From positions 62,001 through 126,000 of the forward strand of contig NZ_JAKWBE010000025.1 of the NCBI RefSeq assembly GCF_022513565.1: a stretch of DNA of 64,000 nt, read 5' to 3'. Positions 48,961 through 57,865 of this stretch are shown here, in pieces (position 1 is the stretch's first letter; each line of letters opens with the position of its first letter). Source of the DNA: Streptomyces gilvus (GTDB taxonomy: Bacteria > Actinomycetota > Actinomycetes > Streptomycetales > Streptomycetaceae). The notes under the pieces were generated by a model. The model was not told where the DNA came from. It made no database searches and saw only the letters and a list, made by a program, of their open reading frames with translations. The position numbers and the translations under genes are program-made.

Positions 48961-49422
48961 TCAGCCGACCTCGTTCTGCGCCACCGCCTGGCCGTGAACG
49001 ACCACGTCACCGCCGTAGAACATCCCCGTGAAGACCGGCGTGTACGTCAACTGGACCTCTACCTGGACCTGTTCGGCGTCGGCCGCCACGCAGTGGGTCG
49101 CGGCGATGTCCGCGCCGGACATGTCCATCTGCCGGGCGAAGGTCTTCACCCGGGCGTCGCAGTCCTGGTAGTTGATCGGCGCGGGGCCGCCCGCGTTGTC
49201 GTAGAGCGCCTCCCGGTCGATGTCCTGGGCCGCGAAACGGGCCGCCTGTTCCGCTATGTCGGCGGCCCGTTCGCGCTTGGAGATGGACAGGCCGCCGTCG
49301 ATCACGAAGGCGGACAGGGACAGGAAGACGATGGCGAAGATGATGACCGCGCCGGCGCCGGAGCCGCGGTCGTCGAGCCGCGCCCGGCGCGCGGACCACC
49401 ATGTGCGCACGACATTCCTCAC
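48961..49422 (-). CDS. TadG-like Flp pilus assembly protein
   Basis: 153-residue protein with an N-terminal DDRGSGAGAVIIFAIVFLSL segment, the prepilin-like processed helix seen in TadE/TadG-type minor pilins, then a soluble domain with two cysteines (QDCDARV and ATHCVAAD). Last gene of the Tad cluster; overlaps the preceding gene by four bases and converges with the sigma gene. Confidence 0.82.
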   Translation of the reverse strand: MRNVVRTWWSARRARLDDRGSGAGAVIIFAIVFLSLSAFVIDGGLSISKRERAADIAEQAARFAAQDIDREALYDNAGGPAPINYQDCDARVKTFARQMDMSGADIAATHCVAADAEQVQVEVQLTYTPVFTGMFYGGDVVVHGQAVAQNEVG

Positions 49423-49835
49423 GCCGTCCTCCGGAAGGGGTCCAGGGGCGAACTGAAGCTGGACGTAAGGGTCGTGGGGACGTCGAGGCCGAGCATCGCC
49501 AGGCCCCGGACCTGACAGCTGACCTCGACCGTGAAGATGGTGTCCGGCTCGAAGCCCTGGCTGGTCTGTACGACGGAGACCGGGCCGGAGCAGACGTCCG
49601 AGAGGTCCGCCTCCGCCGCCTTCTGTGCCTCGGCCATCGCGGTCCCGTGATCCTTCTGGATCGAGCCCGCGCGGGCGGCGTCCCGCGCCGCGCCGTCCAA
49701 CGCGCCACGCCCGTCGACGAGTTGACCGAAGGCCACCAGCACCAGGATGAACAGGATCATCACCGGGGCGAGGATCACCACCTCGATGGTGGACAGTCCC
49801 CGGTCGTCGCCTCTGAGGCTCTCCGGGCCCTTCAT
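49419..49835 (-). CDS. TadE-like pseudopilin (first)
   Basis: 138 residues with RGLSTIEVVILAPVMILFIL, the TadE signature: a Glu at +5 of the cleavable prepilin-type helix. A soluble domain follows with the usual DGAARDAARAGS stretch. Part of the Tad operon, one base overlap with the next TadE-like gene. Likely built into or priming the pilus. Confidence 0.86.
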   Translation of the reverse strand: MKGPESLRGDDRGLSTIEVVILAPVMILFILVLVAFGQLVDGRGALDGAARDAARAGSIQKDHGTAMAEAQKAAEADLSDVCSGPVSVVQTSQGFEPDTIFTVEVSCQVRGLAMLGLDVPTTLTSSFSSPLDPFRRTA

Positions 49836-50308
49836 CAGTTCCCCCCGTTGTCCTGCACGAACCGCTCCACCGGTCCCTCCGACTGCGCGTGCACGGTCAG
49901 GTTCAGCCCGGGGAAGACCGTCGGGATCCGTGCCGTGATCTCCACACCCACCGTGTTCTGCTCCGGCTGCAGCATCTTCACGTCCGGCGACAGCACGAGC
50001 TGCGGGCCCAGTTGGCGGATGTAGCTGTCCACCACGTCCCCTGCCTCGCCCCGCCAGCCGCCCGGCTCGTCATGAGCCGTGGCCCGGGCCTTGCGGGCGC
50101 CGGCCTGGGCCGCCGCCTGCGCCACGTGGTCGGCGAAGAAGTACAGCGCGAACTGCACGGTCGCGAAGATCATGAAGAAGAGGACCGGCGTGAGCAGCAC
50201 GAACTCGATCGCGGTCATGCCGGAGTCGCCGCGGGTTGCCGCCGCCTCTCGTACGGCCCCCACCCTGCGGCGCGTCCATCTGCCCACGTGTGCCCGCATC
50301 CTCTTCAA
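49835..50308 (-). CDS. TadE/TadF-like pseudopilin (second)
   Basis: 157 residues. A basic leader of 30 residues comes before SGMTAIEFVLLTPVLFFMIF, again with the TadE-type glutamate, then AAAQAGARKARA and a beta-rich domain with few charges. It is 24 bases after the Flp pilin stop. Confidence 0.86.
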   Translation of the reverse strand: MKRMRAHVGRWTRRRVGAVREAAATRGDSGMTAIEFVLLTPVLFFMIFATVQFALYFFADHVAQAAAQAGARKARATAHDEPGGWRGEAGDVVDSYIRQLGPQLVLSPDVKMLQPEQNTVGVEITARIPTVFPGLNLTVHAQSEGPVERFVQDNGGN

Positions 50309-50332
50309 CCCCGTCGTGAAAACATCCCGTTG

Positions 50333-50584
50333 TCAGCAGGTGCCGCTGGCCTGGGCACCCTTGATGCAGTTGCCGACCTTGTTGGCGCCGTCGCTCAGCG
50401 CCGCGTTGATGATGGCGGCCACGACGCCGACGATCGCCACGACGACCGCGGAGATGATGACCCACTCGACCGCGGAGGCACCGCGGTCCAGTTCGCCGGA
50501 GCGGGCGCGCTGCACCCGGCCCTGCAGGAAGGTGACGAGGAAGTCCACGGCCGGGATGCCGGTGGTGAAGTTCCTTGTGTTCAT
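50333..50584 (-). CDS. Flp-type major pilin
   Basis: 83-residue protein with a charged leader, then DRGASAVEWVIISAVVVAIV and a second half ending in two cysteines (GNCIKGAQASGTC). The G-ASAVEW cleavage/Glu pattern and size match Flp/Fap pilins. The leader is longer than in proteobacteria, as usual in actinobacteria. It should be trimmed by the prepilin peptidase at 31,733 and forms the pilus fibre. Confidence 0.82.
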   Translation of the reverse strand: MNTRNFTTGIPAVDFLVTFLQGRVQRARSGELDRGASAVEWVIISAVVVAIVGVVAAIINAALSDGANKVGNCIKGAQASGTC

Positions 50585-50646
50585 GGTGAGTTGTTCCTCT
50601 CAGAAGCGGTTCGCCGGCTGGATGGCGCTGGTGGTACGGGATCTCG

Positions 50647-51570
50647 TCATTGCACCTGGAACACCCGCATCGCCGCGGGGAAGATCAGGAACACCAGGAA
50701 GCCCGCGCACAGCAGCAGCTGGGCCACGAGCATCGACTGGGACTTCTCGCCCGCGCTGCCCTCGATCTCGGCGAGTTCGCGGTGCCGCATGGTCTCGGCG
50801 CGGGAGGCGAGGGACTCTCGGACCTTGGCACCGTCGTCGGCGACCAGGGCGAGCGAGGCGGAGAGGTCCTTGAGCTCCTCGACGCCCAGTTCCTCGCCGA
50901 GCGCGCCGAGCGCCTGCCACTGGCTGACACCGGTGATACGGGCGTCGGCGAGGGCGTTGCGGATGCGCTGGTTGGCCCAGCCGTCGGAGACCTCGGCCGC
51001 CGCCATCAGCGCCTCGGGCAGACCGCGGCCACCGGCGAGGCTCATCGAGACCAGGTCCAGATAGGCGCCGATCACCCGCCTCAGGTCGCGCCGCTTCTCC
51101 GCCGCGTCCCGCCGTACCTCCAGGTCGGGCAGGAAGAAGAAGACGGCACCGAACATCAGCGCCAGCCAGACCGGGATGATCGGGCTGTGGCCGAAGCCCA
51201 GCGTCCACACGACCGCGAACAGGAACGGGCCGAAGAACAGACCCGCCACCGCCAGCAGCACCTTCGTGGCGAGGAACTTCTCCCAACTGCGGTCCAGGAC
51301 CGCGAGGTCCGCCCGCAGCGAGCGCTGCTCCCAGCCCTGCTGCATGTAGAACTCGGCCACCCGCTCGCCGACTTCGGCCCGCAGCGAGCCGAGCCGGCCC
51401 TGGTCGCGTGCGGTGCGCGCCGACTCGTACGCCGCCCCGCGCGCTCGCATCGCGTCAATGCGGGCGACCTGCGAGACCGCGCTGCGCCTGGTCGGCATCA
51501 GGGCGCGCACGAGGACGTAGACGCCGAGGCCGAGGACCGCGCCGACGACGACCGGCATGGTGAGGTTCAC
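50647..51570 (-). CDS. tadC: TadC-like type II/IV secretion inner membrane protein
   Basis: 307-residue GspF-type membrane protein, the second platform subunit of the Tad machine. Helices occur at the N-terminus, at about 103-150 and at the C-terminus (LLLCAGFLVFLIFPAAM), with the helical GspF domain (IGAYLDLVSMSLAGGRGLPE) between. The GTG start overlaps the tadB stop (GTGA). Confidence 0.9.
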   Translation of the reverse strand: MNLTMPVVVGAVLGLGVYVLVRALMPTRRSAVSQVARIDAMRARGAAYESARTARDQGRLGSLRAEVGERVAEFYMQQGWEQRSLRADLAVLDRSWEKFLATKVLLAVAGLFFGPFLFAVVWTLGFGHSPIIPVWLALMFGAVFFFLPDLEVRRDAAEKRRDLRRVIGAYLDLVSMSLAGGRGLPEALMAAAEVSDGWANQRIRNALADARITGVSQWQALGALGEELGVEELKDLSASLALVADDGAKVRESLASRAETMRHRELAEIEGSAGEKSQSMLVAQLLLCAGFLVFLIFPAAMRVFQVQ

Positions 51571-52544
51571 CGTCGTACCCCCTCTTCCGACTGGACGGGC
51601 GACTGGGCCGGCATCCGCGGCCGGACGAACTGCACCCCGGACTCGTCGCGGACCAGGAAGCGTTCGGGCGTCTCGATGGTCGACAGCTTGCGCAGCCACC
51701 AGAAGCCGAGCGCGAACAGGCCGCAGACGCAGGCGAGAACGAGCTGGCCGACCGCCGTGCTGTACGGCGCGACGAAGTCGCGGTTGAAGATGGACAGGCC
51801 GAGCACGAAGGCGATCGAGACGGCGACGACGATCTGCACCGAGCGGCGGGTGGAGGCCCGTTGGGCCATCACGCGCTGGCGCATGTCCACTTCCTCGCGC
51901 GCCGACTTCGCGAGCGCGCCCAGCACCTGCCGCAGACCGGGGCCGCGGAGGCGGGCGTTGAGGATGAGGGCCGCGACGATGATGTCGGCGGACGCGTCGT
52001 TGATCTCGTCGGCGAGCTGCTGCAGCGCGTCGGGCAGCGGGGTGCGGGAGCGGAGCCGGTCGACGAGCGCGTCCAGGTGCGGACGCAGCACCGGGGCCGC
52101 GGCACGCGCCGACGCGGGGATGGCCTGCTCCAGGCCCACCGCGCCGGCGATGGTGTCGCGCAGCGACTCCGTCCAGGAGGCGAGGGCCTCCACGCGCCGC
52201 ATGGCGGCCCGTTCCTCTCCCGCGCCGCCGAAGAGGCGGTCCCAGAAGAAGACGAGGACACCGGCGGCGATCCCGGCGACGGCCCAGCGGGTCAGCAGCA
52301 GCACGACCAGGCCGACGATGGCGGCGAGCGATCCGCGCTGCCCTGCGAACCGGATCAGCTCGCTCGCCCGCTCGGCCGCCTTCTGCTTCTCGTGCGCGGG
52401 CTTCACGGGCAGTCCGCGTACGGCGACCATGAACAGCGCGAGGCCGCCGCCGACGGCGACACCGGAGCCGATCGAGTACAGGACGGTGGTGGAGAAGAGG
52501 CCGCCCATGGAGCCGAGCGAACCGAGTGCGACGGAGTTCGTCAT
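51567..52544 (-). CDS. tadB: TadB-like type II secretion F family protein
   Basis: 325-residue platform protein paired with TadC. It has two N-terminal helix pairs, the GspF-like domain (WTESLRDTIAGAVGLEQAIP, LADEINDASADIIVAALIL) and two C-terminal helices. ATG 52544 is used here; a GTG at 52550, overlapping the tadA stop, is equally possible. Confidence 0.9.
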   Translation of the reverse strand: MTNSVALGSLGSMGGLFSTTVLYSIGSGVAVGGGLALFMVAVRGLPVKPAHEKQKAAERASELIRFAGQRGSLAAIVGLVVLLLTRWAVAGIAAGVLVFFWDRLFGGAGEERAAMRRVEALASWTESLRDTIAGAVGLEQAIPASARAAAPVLRPHLDALVDRLRSRTPLPDALQQLADEINDASADIIVAALILNARLRGPGLRQVLGALAKSAREEVDMRQRVMAQRASTRRSVQIVVAVSIAFVLGLSIFNRDFVAPYSTAVGQLVLACVCGLFALGFWWLRKLSTIETPERFLVRDESGVQFVRPRMPAQSPVQSEEGVRR

Positions 52545-52546
52545 GG

Positions 52547-53854
52547 TCACCCCCACGTTCCGGTGGGCCGGTAGCCGTGCTGCATCAGGTCCTCCAGGCA
52601 CGCGATGGGCGCGTGCGGCACGATCCGGCCGTCCGACGCCTCGGCGAACACCTCGCTGGACAGCACCCGGCCGTCCACGCCGTTGACCTCGCGGACCGAG
52701 GTGACCATGCGCTGGAGGCGGCCGCCCGTCTGGTAGTTGTTGCGCCGCTGGATGAACACGACGAAGTTCACCGCGCCCGCGATCAGCATCTGGCTGGCCT
52801 CGATGGGCAGCCGTTCGGACGCCTGGAGCGCGTAGGTGGAGATGCGGTTGAAGACCTCGCTGGAGCTGTTCGCGTGGATCGTGGACAGCGAACCGTCGTT
52901 GCCCTGCGACATCGCGTTCAGCATGGTCACGATCTCGTCGCCGAGCACCTCACCGACGATGACGCGGGAGGGGTTCATACGCAGCGACCGGCGGACCAGC
53001 TCCGCCATCGTGATGGCGCCCTGTCCCTCGGAGTTGGGCAGCCGCTCCTCGAACGCCACGACGTTGGGGTGGAGTTCGGGGAAGGTGTCGAGCCCGAGCT
53101 CCAGCGCGCGCTCGACGGTGATGAGCCGCTCGTGCGGCGGGATCTCGTTCGCGAGGGCGCGCAGCAGCGTCGTCTTGCCGGCGTTCGTGGCCCCGGCGAT
53201 CATGATGTTCTTGCGGGCCCGGACCGCGCAGGCGAGGAAGTGCGCGACCTCGGGGGCCAGCGTCCCGTTGCCGACGAGGTCGGAGATGAAGACCTTGCCC
53301 ATGCGGGCTCGGCGGATGGACAGGGCGGGGCGCCTCGTCACGTCCATGACGGCCGACAGACGCGAACCGTCGGGGAGCCGGAGGTCGAGCTGCGGGTTGG
53401 CGGAGTCGAACGGCCGGGAGGACAGACCCGAGTAGGCGCCGAGGATCTGGATCAGCTCGATGAGCTCCTCGTCTGTCTCCGCGACCGGATCGCCGACGAC
53501 CTCGCGACCGTCGGCGTACCCGACGAAGACCTGGTCGGCGCCGTTGATGTCGATGTTCTCGACGTCGGGGTTGTCGAGGAGCGGCTGGAGCCGGCCGACG
53601 CCGAACAGCGCCGCGTGCACGGCGGCCGCGTACTGCTCCTCGGTCTCGGCGTCGAGGGGGGTGCGCCCGGCGTTGATCTCGGTGCGGGCGTACTCCTCCA
53701 GGATCTGGGCTATGACCGCGCGCGCGTACTGCCGTTCGTCCTCGGTGGACATCGGCGTGACGTTGTTCGCCTGGTCGAGCCGGCGCTGCTCGGCGATGCG
53801 GTCACCGGCGTCCTGGCGGAACCGCTTGACCAACTGGTGGTCGACAGCGGTCAT
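52547..53854 (-). CDS. tadA: TadA/CpaF secretion ATPase
   Basis: 435-residue hexameric ATPase powering Flp pilus assembly. Walker A is GATNAGKTTL at 221-230, the Walker B region is VIVGEVLGDE (298-307), and the His-box GSLSTIHANSSSEVFNR (321-337) is typical of CpaF. The N-terminal 90 residues are the helical CpaF leader. The ATG overlaps the cpaE-like stop by four bases. Confidence 0.94.
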   Translation of the reverse strand: MTAVDHQLVKRFRQDAGDRIAEQRRLDQANNVTPMSTEDERQYARAVIAQILEEYARTEINAGRTPLDAETEEQYAAAVHAALFGVGRLQPLLDNPDVENIDINGADQVFVGYADGREVVGDPVAETDEELIELIQILGAYSGLSSRPFDSANPQLDLRLPDGSRLSAVMDVTRRPALSIRRARMGKVFISDLVGNGTLAPEVAHFLACAVRARKNIMIAGATNAGKTTLLRALANEIPPHERLITVERALELGLDTFPELHPNVVAFEERLPNSEGQGAITMAELVRRSLRMNPSRVIVGEVLGDEIVTMLNAMSQGNDGSLSTIHANSSSEVFNRISTYALQASERLPIEASQMLIAGAVNFVVFIQRRNNYQTGGRLQRMVTSVREVNGVDGRVLSSEVFAEASDGRIVPHAPIACLEDLMQHGYRPTGTWG

Positions 53855-54699
53855 GCCCCGGCCCCCGCATGGCCGCTGACCTGGCCATGGGTCGGTACGG
53901 ACCAGGCGGCGCCGTACTGCTGGTAGAGGTCCGCGGTGACCTTGCGGGCCGAGCGGATGAGCAGGGACTTCTCCAGTCGGCCGCGCTTGCGGCCGGCCAA
54001 CTGGTCGGCCCCGGCGGGGTCGTCGGCGATGGTGCCGACCACGCGGGCGCCGGTCTGGGCGTGCACCAGCATGTCGTTGACCTGGCCCGCGATCTTGCCG
54101 GCGCTGTTGGTGTCGGCGATCAGGATCACGCCGATCAGCGGGGTGGCGAGGCTCGCGGCACCACGGGGGCCGCCGTGCAGCTTGTTGGCGAGCGCGAGGG
54201 CGCGGTCGCGGACGCGGGCGATGGCCTCGGGCTCGGTCCGGCTGATGAGCAGCACGAGCGCGGCGTGCGGGAACAGGTCGACGGCCGGGGTGTCCCCACT
54301 GATGCGTCCGCAGTCGGCGATGACGTCGGCGGGCGCGTTCGGGGAGTCGGCGAGGCTGGCGAAGGCGTGCCCGAGGGTGGGCCAGAGCCCGGCCAGACCG
54401 GCCGCCTGCTCGGCGATGCCGAGCCCGACGAGCACTTCGAGGCCGCCGCTCAACGGCTGGACGTGGTCCCAGAGTTGGTCGGGTACGAGGCCCCGGCGCG
54501 CGGTCGCGGCTATCGACAGCATGCCGGTGTTGGGGTTGAGCGGTCCGCCGTGCGCTGCGGCACTGCGGTAGACCAGGTCGCCACCCGCCGGGTCGGTCTC
54601 GGCGAGCAGCACCCGACGCGGCCAGACCGCGGCCAGGGCGACGGCGGCGGTGGTGACGCCGGGGGAACCCTTGTCGGCGGCGAGAGCGATGAGGGCCAT
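53851..54699 (-). CDS. CpaE/TadZ-like ATPase
   Basis: 282-residue MinD/ParA-like protein, the Tad localisation factor. The P-loop is degenerate, SADKGSPGVTT-like (ADKGSPGVTTAAVALAAVWP) with no GKT, as in many TadZ proteins. AETDPAGGDLVYR fits the switch I region. The start is ATG, 17 bases after the cpaB-like gene. Confidence 0.85.
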   Translation of the reverse strand: MALIALAADKGSPGVTTAAVALAAVWPRRVLLAETDPAGGDLVYRSAAAHGGPLNPNTGMLSIAATARRGLVPDQLWDHVQPLSGGLEVLVGLGIAEQAAGLAGLWPTLGHAFASLADSPNAPADVIADCGRISGDTPAVDLFPHAALVLLISRTEPEAIARVRDRALALANKLHGGPRGAASLATPLIGVILIADTNSAGKIAGQVNDMLVHAQTGARVVGTIADDPAGADQLAGRKRGRLEKSLLIRSARKVTADLYQQYGAAWSVPTHGQVSGHAGAGA

Positions 54700-54716
54700 G
54701 TCTCTTGTGCCGCCTT

Positions 54717-55442
54717 CTACTTGCTGGAGACGAGCACGAGAGCCACGTCACCGTTGGAGGCGGCCTGGGCGAGGGCGGCGGCCTTGTCGCTGTCGACGCT
54801 CACGGTGTACGCCTTGTTGGTGCTGCTCGTGATGTCCCCGCTGTTCGCGTCGGGCACGCTGGTCACGGTGGCGCGGTCGACGATCAGCGAGTTGCCGCTT
54901 GCGGAGGACGAGGACGACCCGGAACCGGAACCGGTGCTCGAACCGGTGTCGCTGGCTACGCGGTAGGCGGCGACGATGTCCCCCTGCTTGATGCTGCCCG
55001 GGAACTGGCCGGCCTTGAGGGAGAGACCGACGAGGGCCTTGCCCGGTGCGATACCGGACGCACTGCCGAACATCTCACCGACGGCGACGGCGCCGGCGGG
55101 AATGGCGCTCAGGGCCTTCAGCTGCTTCAGGGCGTCCAGCTGCGACCACTCGACGTAGTGGATGCTGCTGTCCTTCGCGACCATGACGGAGGTCACGTTG
55201 CCGTTGTTCACCGACCCACCGGCGGGGATCGGCTGCGTGACCTTGACGACCTCGATCCGGTCGCCGACCTGGAGCACCAGCATGGTCGCGCCCAACGCGC
55301 CCACCAGGATCAACAGCACCGCCAACGCGGCCAACGCCGGTTTGCGCTCGCGAGGAGGGGTGGGAAGCCGGTCACCGACCGACGGCTGAGCCGGCACCGC
55401 GGAACGTCCCGCGCCCGCCCCCGTACGCTCTTGGATCTTCAC
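54717..55442 (-). CDS. CpaB/RcpC-like SAF domain protein
   Basis: 241 residues: one membrane helix at about 36-58, then a SAF domain (VTQPIPAGGSVNNGNVTSVM) and an RcpC-type region (PGKALVGLSLKAGQFPG), with a Ser/Gly linker near 165-185. These periplasmic-type proteins stabilise the Flp pilus channel. First gene of the Tad operon; GTG follows GGGGAG. Confidence 0.85.
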   Translation of the reverse strand: MKIQERTGAGAGRSAVPAQPSVGDRLPTPPRERKPALAALAVLLILVGALGATMLVLQVGDRIEVVKVTQPIPAGGSVNNGNVTSVMVAKDSSIHYVEWSQLDALKQLKALSAIPAGAVAVGEMFGSASGIAPGKALVGLSLKAGQFPGSIKQGDIVAAYRVASDTGSSTGSGSGSSSSSASGNSLIVDRATVTSVPDANSGDITSSTNKAYTVSVDSDKAAALAQAASNGDVALVLVSSK

Positions 55443-55844
55443 GCAACAGCTCCCCGTACACCCAAGAAATTGCCTACCAATATGGACACTTCACACTTCC
55501 CGACCACTGACCCCGGGTTGCGACCGGCGGGTTGTCCAGCACAGAAGTGAGTGTCAAGCCATGGCACCGTATCAGCCGCACATAAGCCCCTCAAGGCGCG
55601 TCCTGACTCCTGGACCGCACCGCGCACACCGTTATCCACCTGCAACTCAAGGCGGGTGTTCCCCAGTTGGACACGGCCTCGGAACCCTCGGCCACCTGTG
55701 CGTCAGTGAATCCGGCACCGCCCCGACATCCCACCCGTACCGGGACGTTCATCACGTGCCGCCCATGAGGCCTGCACGATTCGCTCACGAAGCCTTTGAG
55801 CCACCGTGTCATGATCTTTGCCCGTCCGCGGTCCGGTCCGCGGT
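55443..55844. other. intergenic region upstream of the Tad operon
   Basis: No credible gene. On the minus strand a TTGACA hexamer (55,552-55,557) and a double GAAGTGT motif near 55,490 lie 50-110 bases before cpaB and could be promoter or control elements, but I see no well-spaced -10. GC content falls near 55,470-55,500. Confidence 0.45.
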
Positions 55845-56439
55845 TCATCCGATCGTGACGGTCCTGGCCAGTTCGTCGGTCAGCGCGCACAGTTCGTCGG
55901 TCCGGGCCACCGCCCGCCAGGACGTCAGCAGCACCAGCCCCCACCCTTCGTCCGGCACGATCCCGTACGCGCAGGTCTTCAAGACAGTCCCCGTGCCGTC
56001 GCGGTCGGTGTCCTGAACGTAGGCGTGGCGGACGCGGACCGCGGGGCCGGCCGGGAGGTCGCGGAACTCGGCCTCGGGTGGGCGGAAGGAGATTCGCCGT
56101 GATGGTGGTGAGGTAGCGGGCCAGGAGGTCGGCCGTCATCGTCGGGTACGTGTCGTCGGCGAGCAGCGCCGAGAGCTCGATGCGGGCCAACTCACCCCGG
56201 CGGGGCTCCGGGACGTACGACAGCGCGGTGACGGGGCCGCGGGTGCGGGCGTCCGTGGCGGCCTCCCGGAGTTCCTCGGCCAGGGCCGGCACCAGCCCCT
56301 CGTCGTCCGTCCGCGCCCGGGCCGCCTGCGCCGCCCAGGCCGCGAGGTCGACCGGTTCCCGTACCGGCAGGCGGACGGCGTCGTCCGGCGCCTTCAGACG
56401 CACGGTCGACGAGGAGAACGGGGGCATCAGGCCATTCAT
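55845..56439 (-). pseudogene. RHS-locus accessory protein, frameshifted copy
   Basis: The first frame reads MNGLMPPFSSSTVRLKAP to LLARYLTTITA; the second continues ISFRPPEAEFRDLPAGPAVR to SWRAVARTDELCALTDELAR and a stop at 55845. One extra A at about 56,091-56,096 (GCGAATC for GCGATC) explains the shift. The repaired protein of about 197 residues shares DLPAGPAVR and the C-terminal pattern with its upstream neighbour, so both are members of the same accessory family. The ATG overlaps the neighbour's stop (ATGA). A sequencing error cannot be excluded. Confidence 0.65.
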
Positions 56440-56981
56440 CGCAGGGTGCGGGCGATGGAGTCGAAGAGGCCGACCAGGGCGTCGGCGAGCGGCTCCATGG
56501 GGGTGGAGAAGGACAGCAGCAGCCGCTGGTCGGCCTGCGGGACGGCGAGGTAGACGTCCAGGTGAGTGACGGTGAGCTTGTTGCCGTCCGCGTCGTCGGG
56601 GGCGGGGCGGCGGCGGTAGAGGTGGCGTACGGCGGGACCGGCGGGGAGGTCGGTCATGGTGACGTCCTCACCCCGGGCGCCCAGGGAGAGCGCGATGTCG
56701 GACAGCTCGCCGGCGGCCGTACCGGGCGGGGGCTTGAGCAGCGTGACGACGAGTCCGGCGGACACCGGTATCTGGCCGAGGAGTTGGTTGACGACGTACA
56801 TCTCCACCCCGCCGTTGGCATGCGCCGCCTCCGCCTGCGCCCGCATCCGCTCCGCGAGCGCCGCCTTGAGCTGCGGGGTGGCCTTCGTACGGCGCAGGCC
56901 GCGGTTGACGAGTTTGTCGATGCGGTGGGGCCAGCGGTCGAGGTCCAGGACGACACGCTCCCAGCCCTCGGGGACGGCATT
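56436..56981 (-). CDS. RHS-locus accessory protein, start unresolved
   Basis: The conserved frame runs from VPEGWERVVLDLDRWPHRID (56,975) through LPAGPAVRHLYRR to LLLSFSTPMEPLADALVG and FDSIARTLR. The opening PEGW and the closing FDxI resemble the protein at 45,774. No start codon precedes VPEGW in this frame; an ATG at 56980 is one base out, suggesting a lost base there, and the first in-frame ATG is at 56846, giving 136 residues. So it is either a shortened protein or a second damaged member. It heads a two-gene unit divergent from the RHS2 operon. Confidence 0.6.
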   Translation of the reverse strand, partial: NAVPEGWERVVLDLDRWPHRIDKLVNRGLRRTKATPQLKAALAERMRAQAEAAHANGGVEMYVVNQLLGQIPVSAGLVVTLLKPPPGTAAGELSDIALSLGARGEDVTMTDLPAGPAVRHLYRRRPAPDDADGNKLTVTHLDVYLAVPQADQRLLLSFSTPMEPLADALVGLFDSIARTLR

Positions 56982-57132
56982 GCTTTGCCGAAGTGAAGAC
57001 TTGGAATGGCGCCGACGGGATCTTGAGGGGCTCTTGAGGGCCGTTTGACCTCGACTTTCCCCGCCCGGCCTATCCTCGATCGGGTTGCCATGAGCATGTC
57101 GCCGATGCTCGGGTCACGGGGGGTGGGAAACA

Positions 57133-57855
57133 GTGGCGATCAACCTACCGCACTGGCTGGCCGAGGTGATCAACGTCCTCGGTTTCGACTGGCCGGAGAT
57201 CGACGAGGACCAACTCCGCGAAGCCGCTCGGCATTTGCGCAAATACGCGCACGACGCCGAGAGTTCGCACGATCGCAGTCACAAGATAGTGACCGGTGAC
57301 CTCCAAGAGGTCTACGCGGCCCAGTCCTACACCGCTCTGGCCCAAGCCTGGGCCGGTCAGTCCAGCAAGCACATGAAGGAACTGATCGAGGCCTGCCGGA
57401 TGCTGGCCACCGCTCTCGACGACGCGGCCGTCGGCGTCGAGGTGATGAAGGACAAGTGCATCGTCCAACTCGGCATCGCGGCCGGCGAACTGGGGATGGA
57501 CATCGCCGCCAGTGCGGTCACCCTCGGCCTGTCCGATCTCGCGGCCGCCGCCGAGATCGAGATCCAGCAGCGGCTGATGAACGGCATCATGCAGAACTTC
57601 GAGCGCGAAGTCGTCTCGATCCTGGTCGGAAAGATCACCGGCCCGATCAAGGAGAAGATCGACCGCTCCGTCGAGAAGCTGTTGTTCGCCGAGATCGCCC
57701 ACGAGGCGCTCGGCGGCCCCGCGCCCAGGATGAAGCTCGACTACGACGGCATCCTCGGCCACGCAAACACGATCAAGGGCGAGTCGAAGGCGAATCTCGA
57801 CGGCGGCCGCACCCTCCGGCACCACACCGGGCACCTCACTTTCAAGACGGGATGA
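57133..57855 (+). CDS. WXG100/LXG-like trafficking partner of RHS2
   Basis: 240-residue largely helical protein. Residues 20-110 look like an ESAT-6/WXG100-type helical hairpin (HLRKYAHDAESSHDRSHKIV, LAQAWAGQSSKHMKELIEAC), followed by an amphipathic-hydrophobic stretch (AAGELGMDIAASAVTLGLSD) and a helical tail. It mirrors the N-terminal part that RHS1 carries in its own chain. The GTG starts the operon and the stop is 10 bases before RHS2, so the two are surely co-expressed and probably exported together. Type VII export is inferred. Confidence 0.75.
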   Translation: MAINLPHWLAEVINVLGFDWPEIDEDQLREAARHLRKYAHDAESSHDRSHKIVTGDLQEVYAAQSYTALAQAWAGQSSKHMKELIEACRMLATALDDAAVGVEVMKDKCIVQLGIAAGELGMDIAASAVTLGLSDLAAAAEIEIQQRLMNGIMQNFEREVVSILVGKITGPIKEKIDRSVEKLLFAEIAHEALGGPAPRMKLDYDGILGHANTIKGESKANLDGGRTLRHHTGHLTFKTG

Positions 57856-57865
57856 CGCGGCAGGC

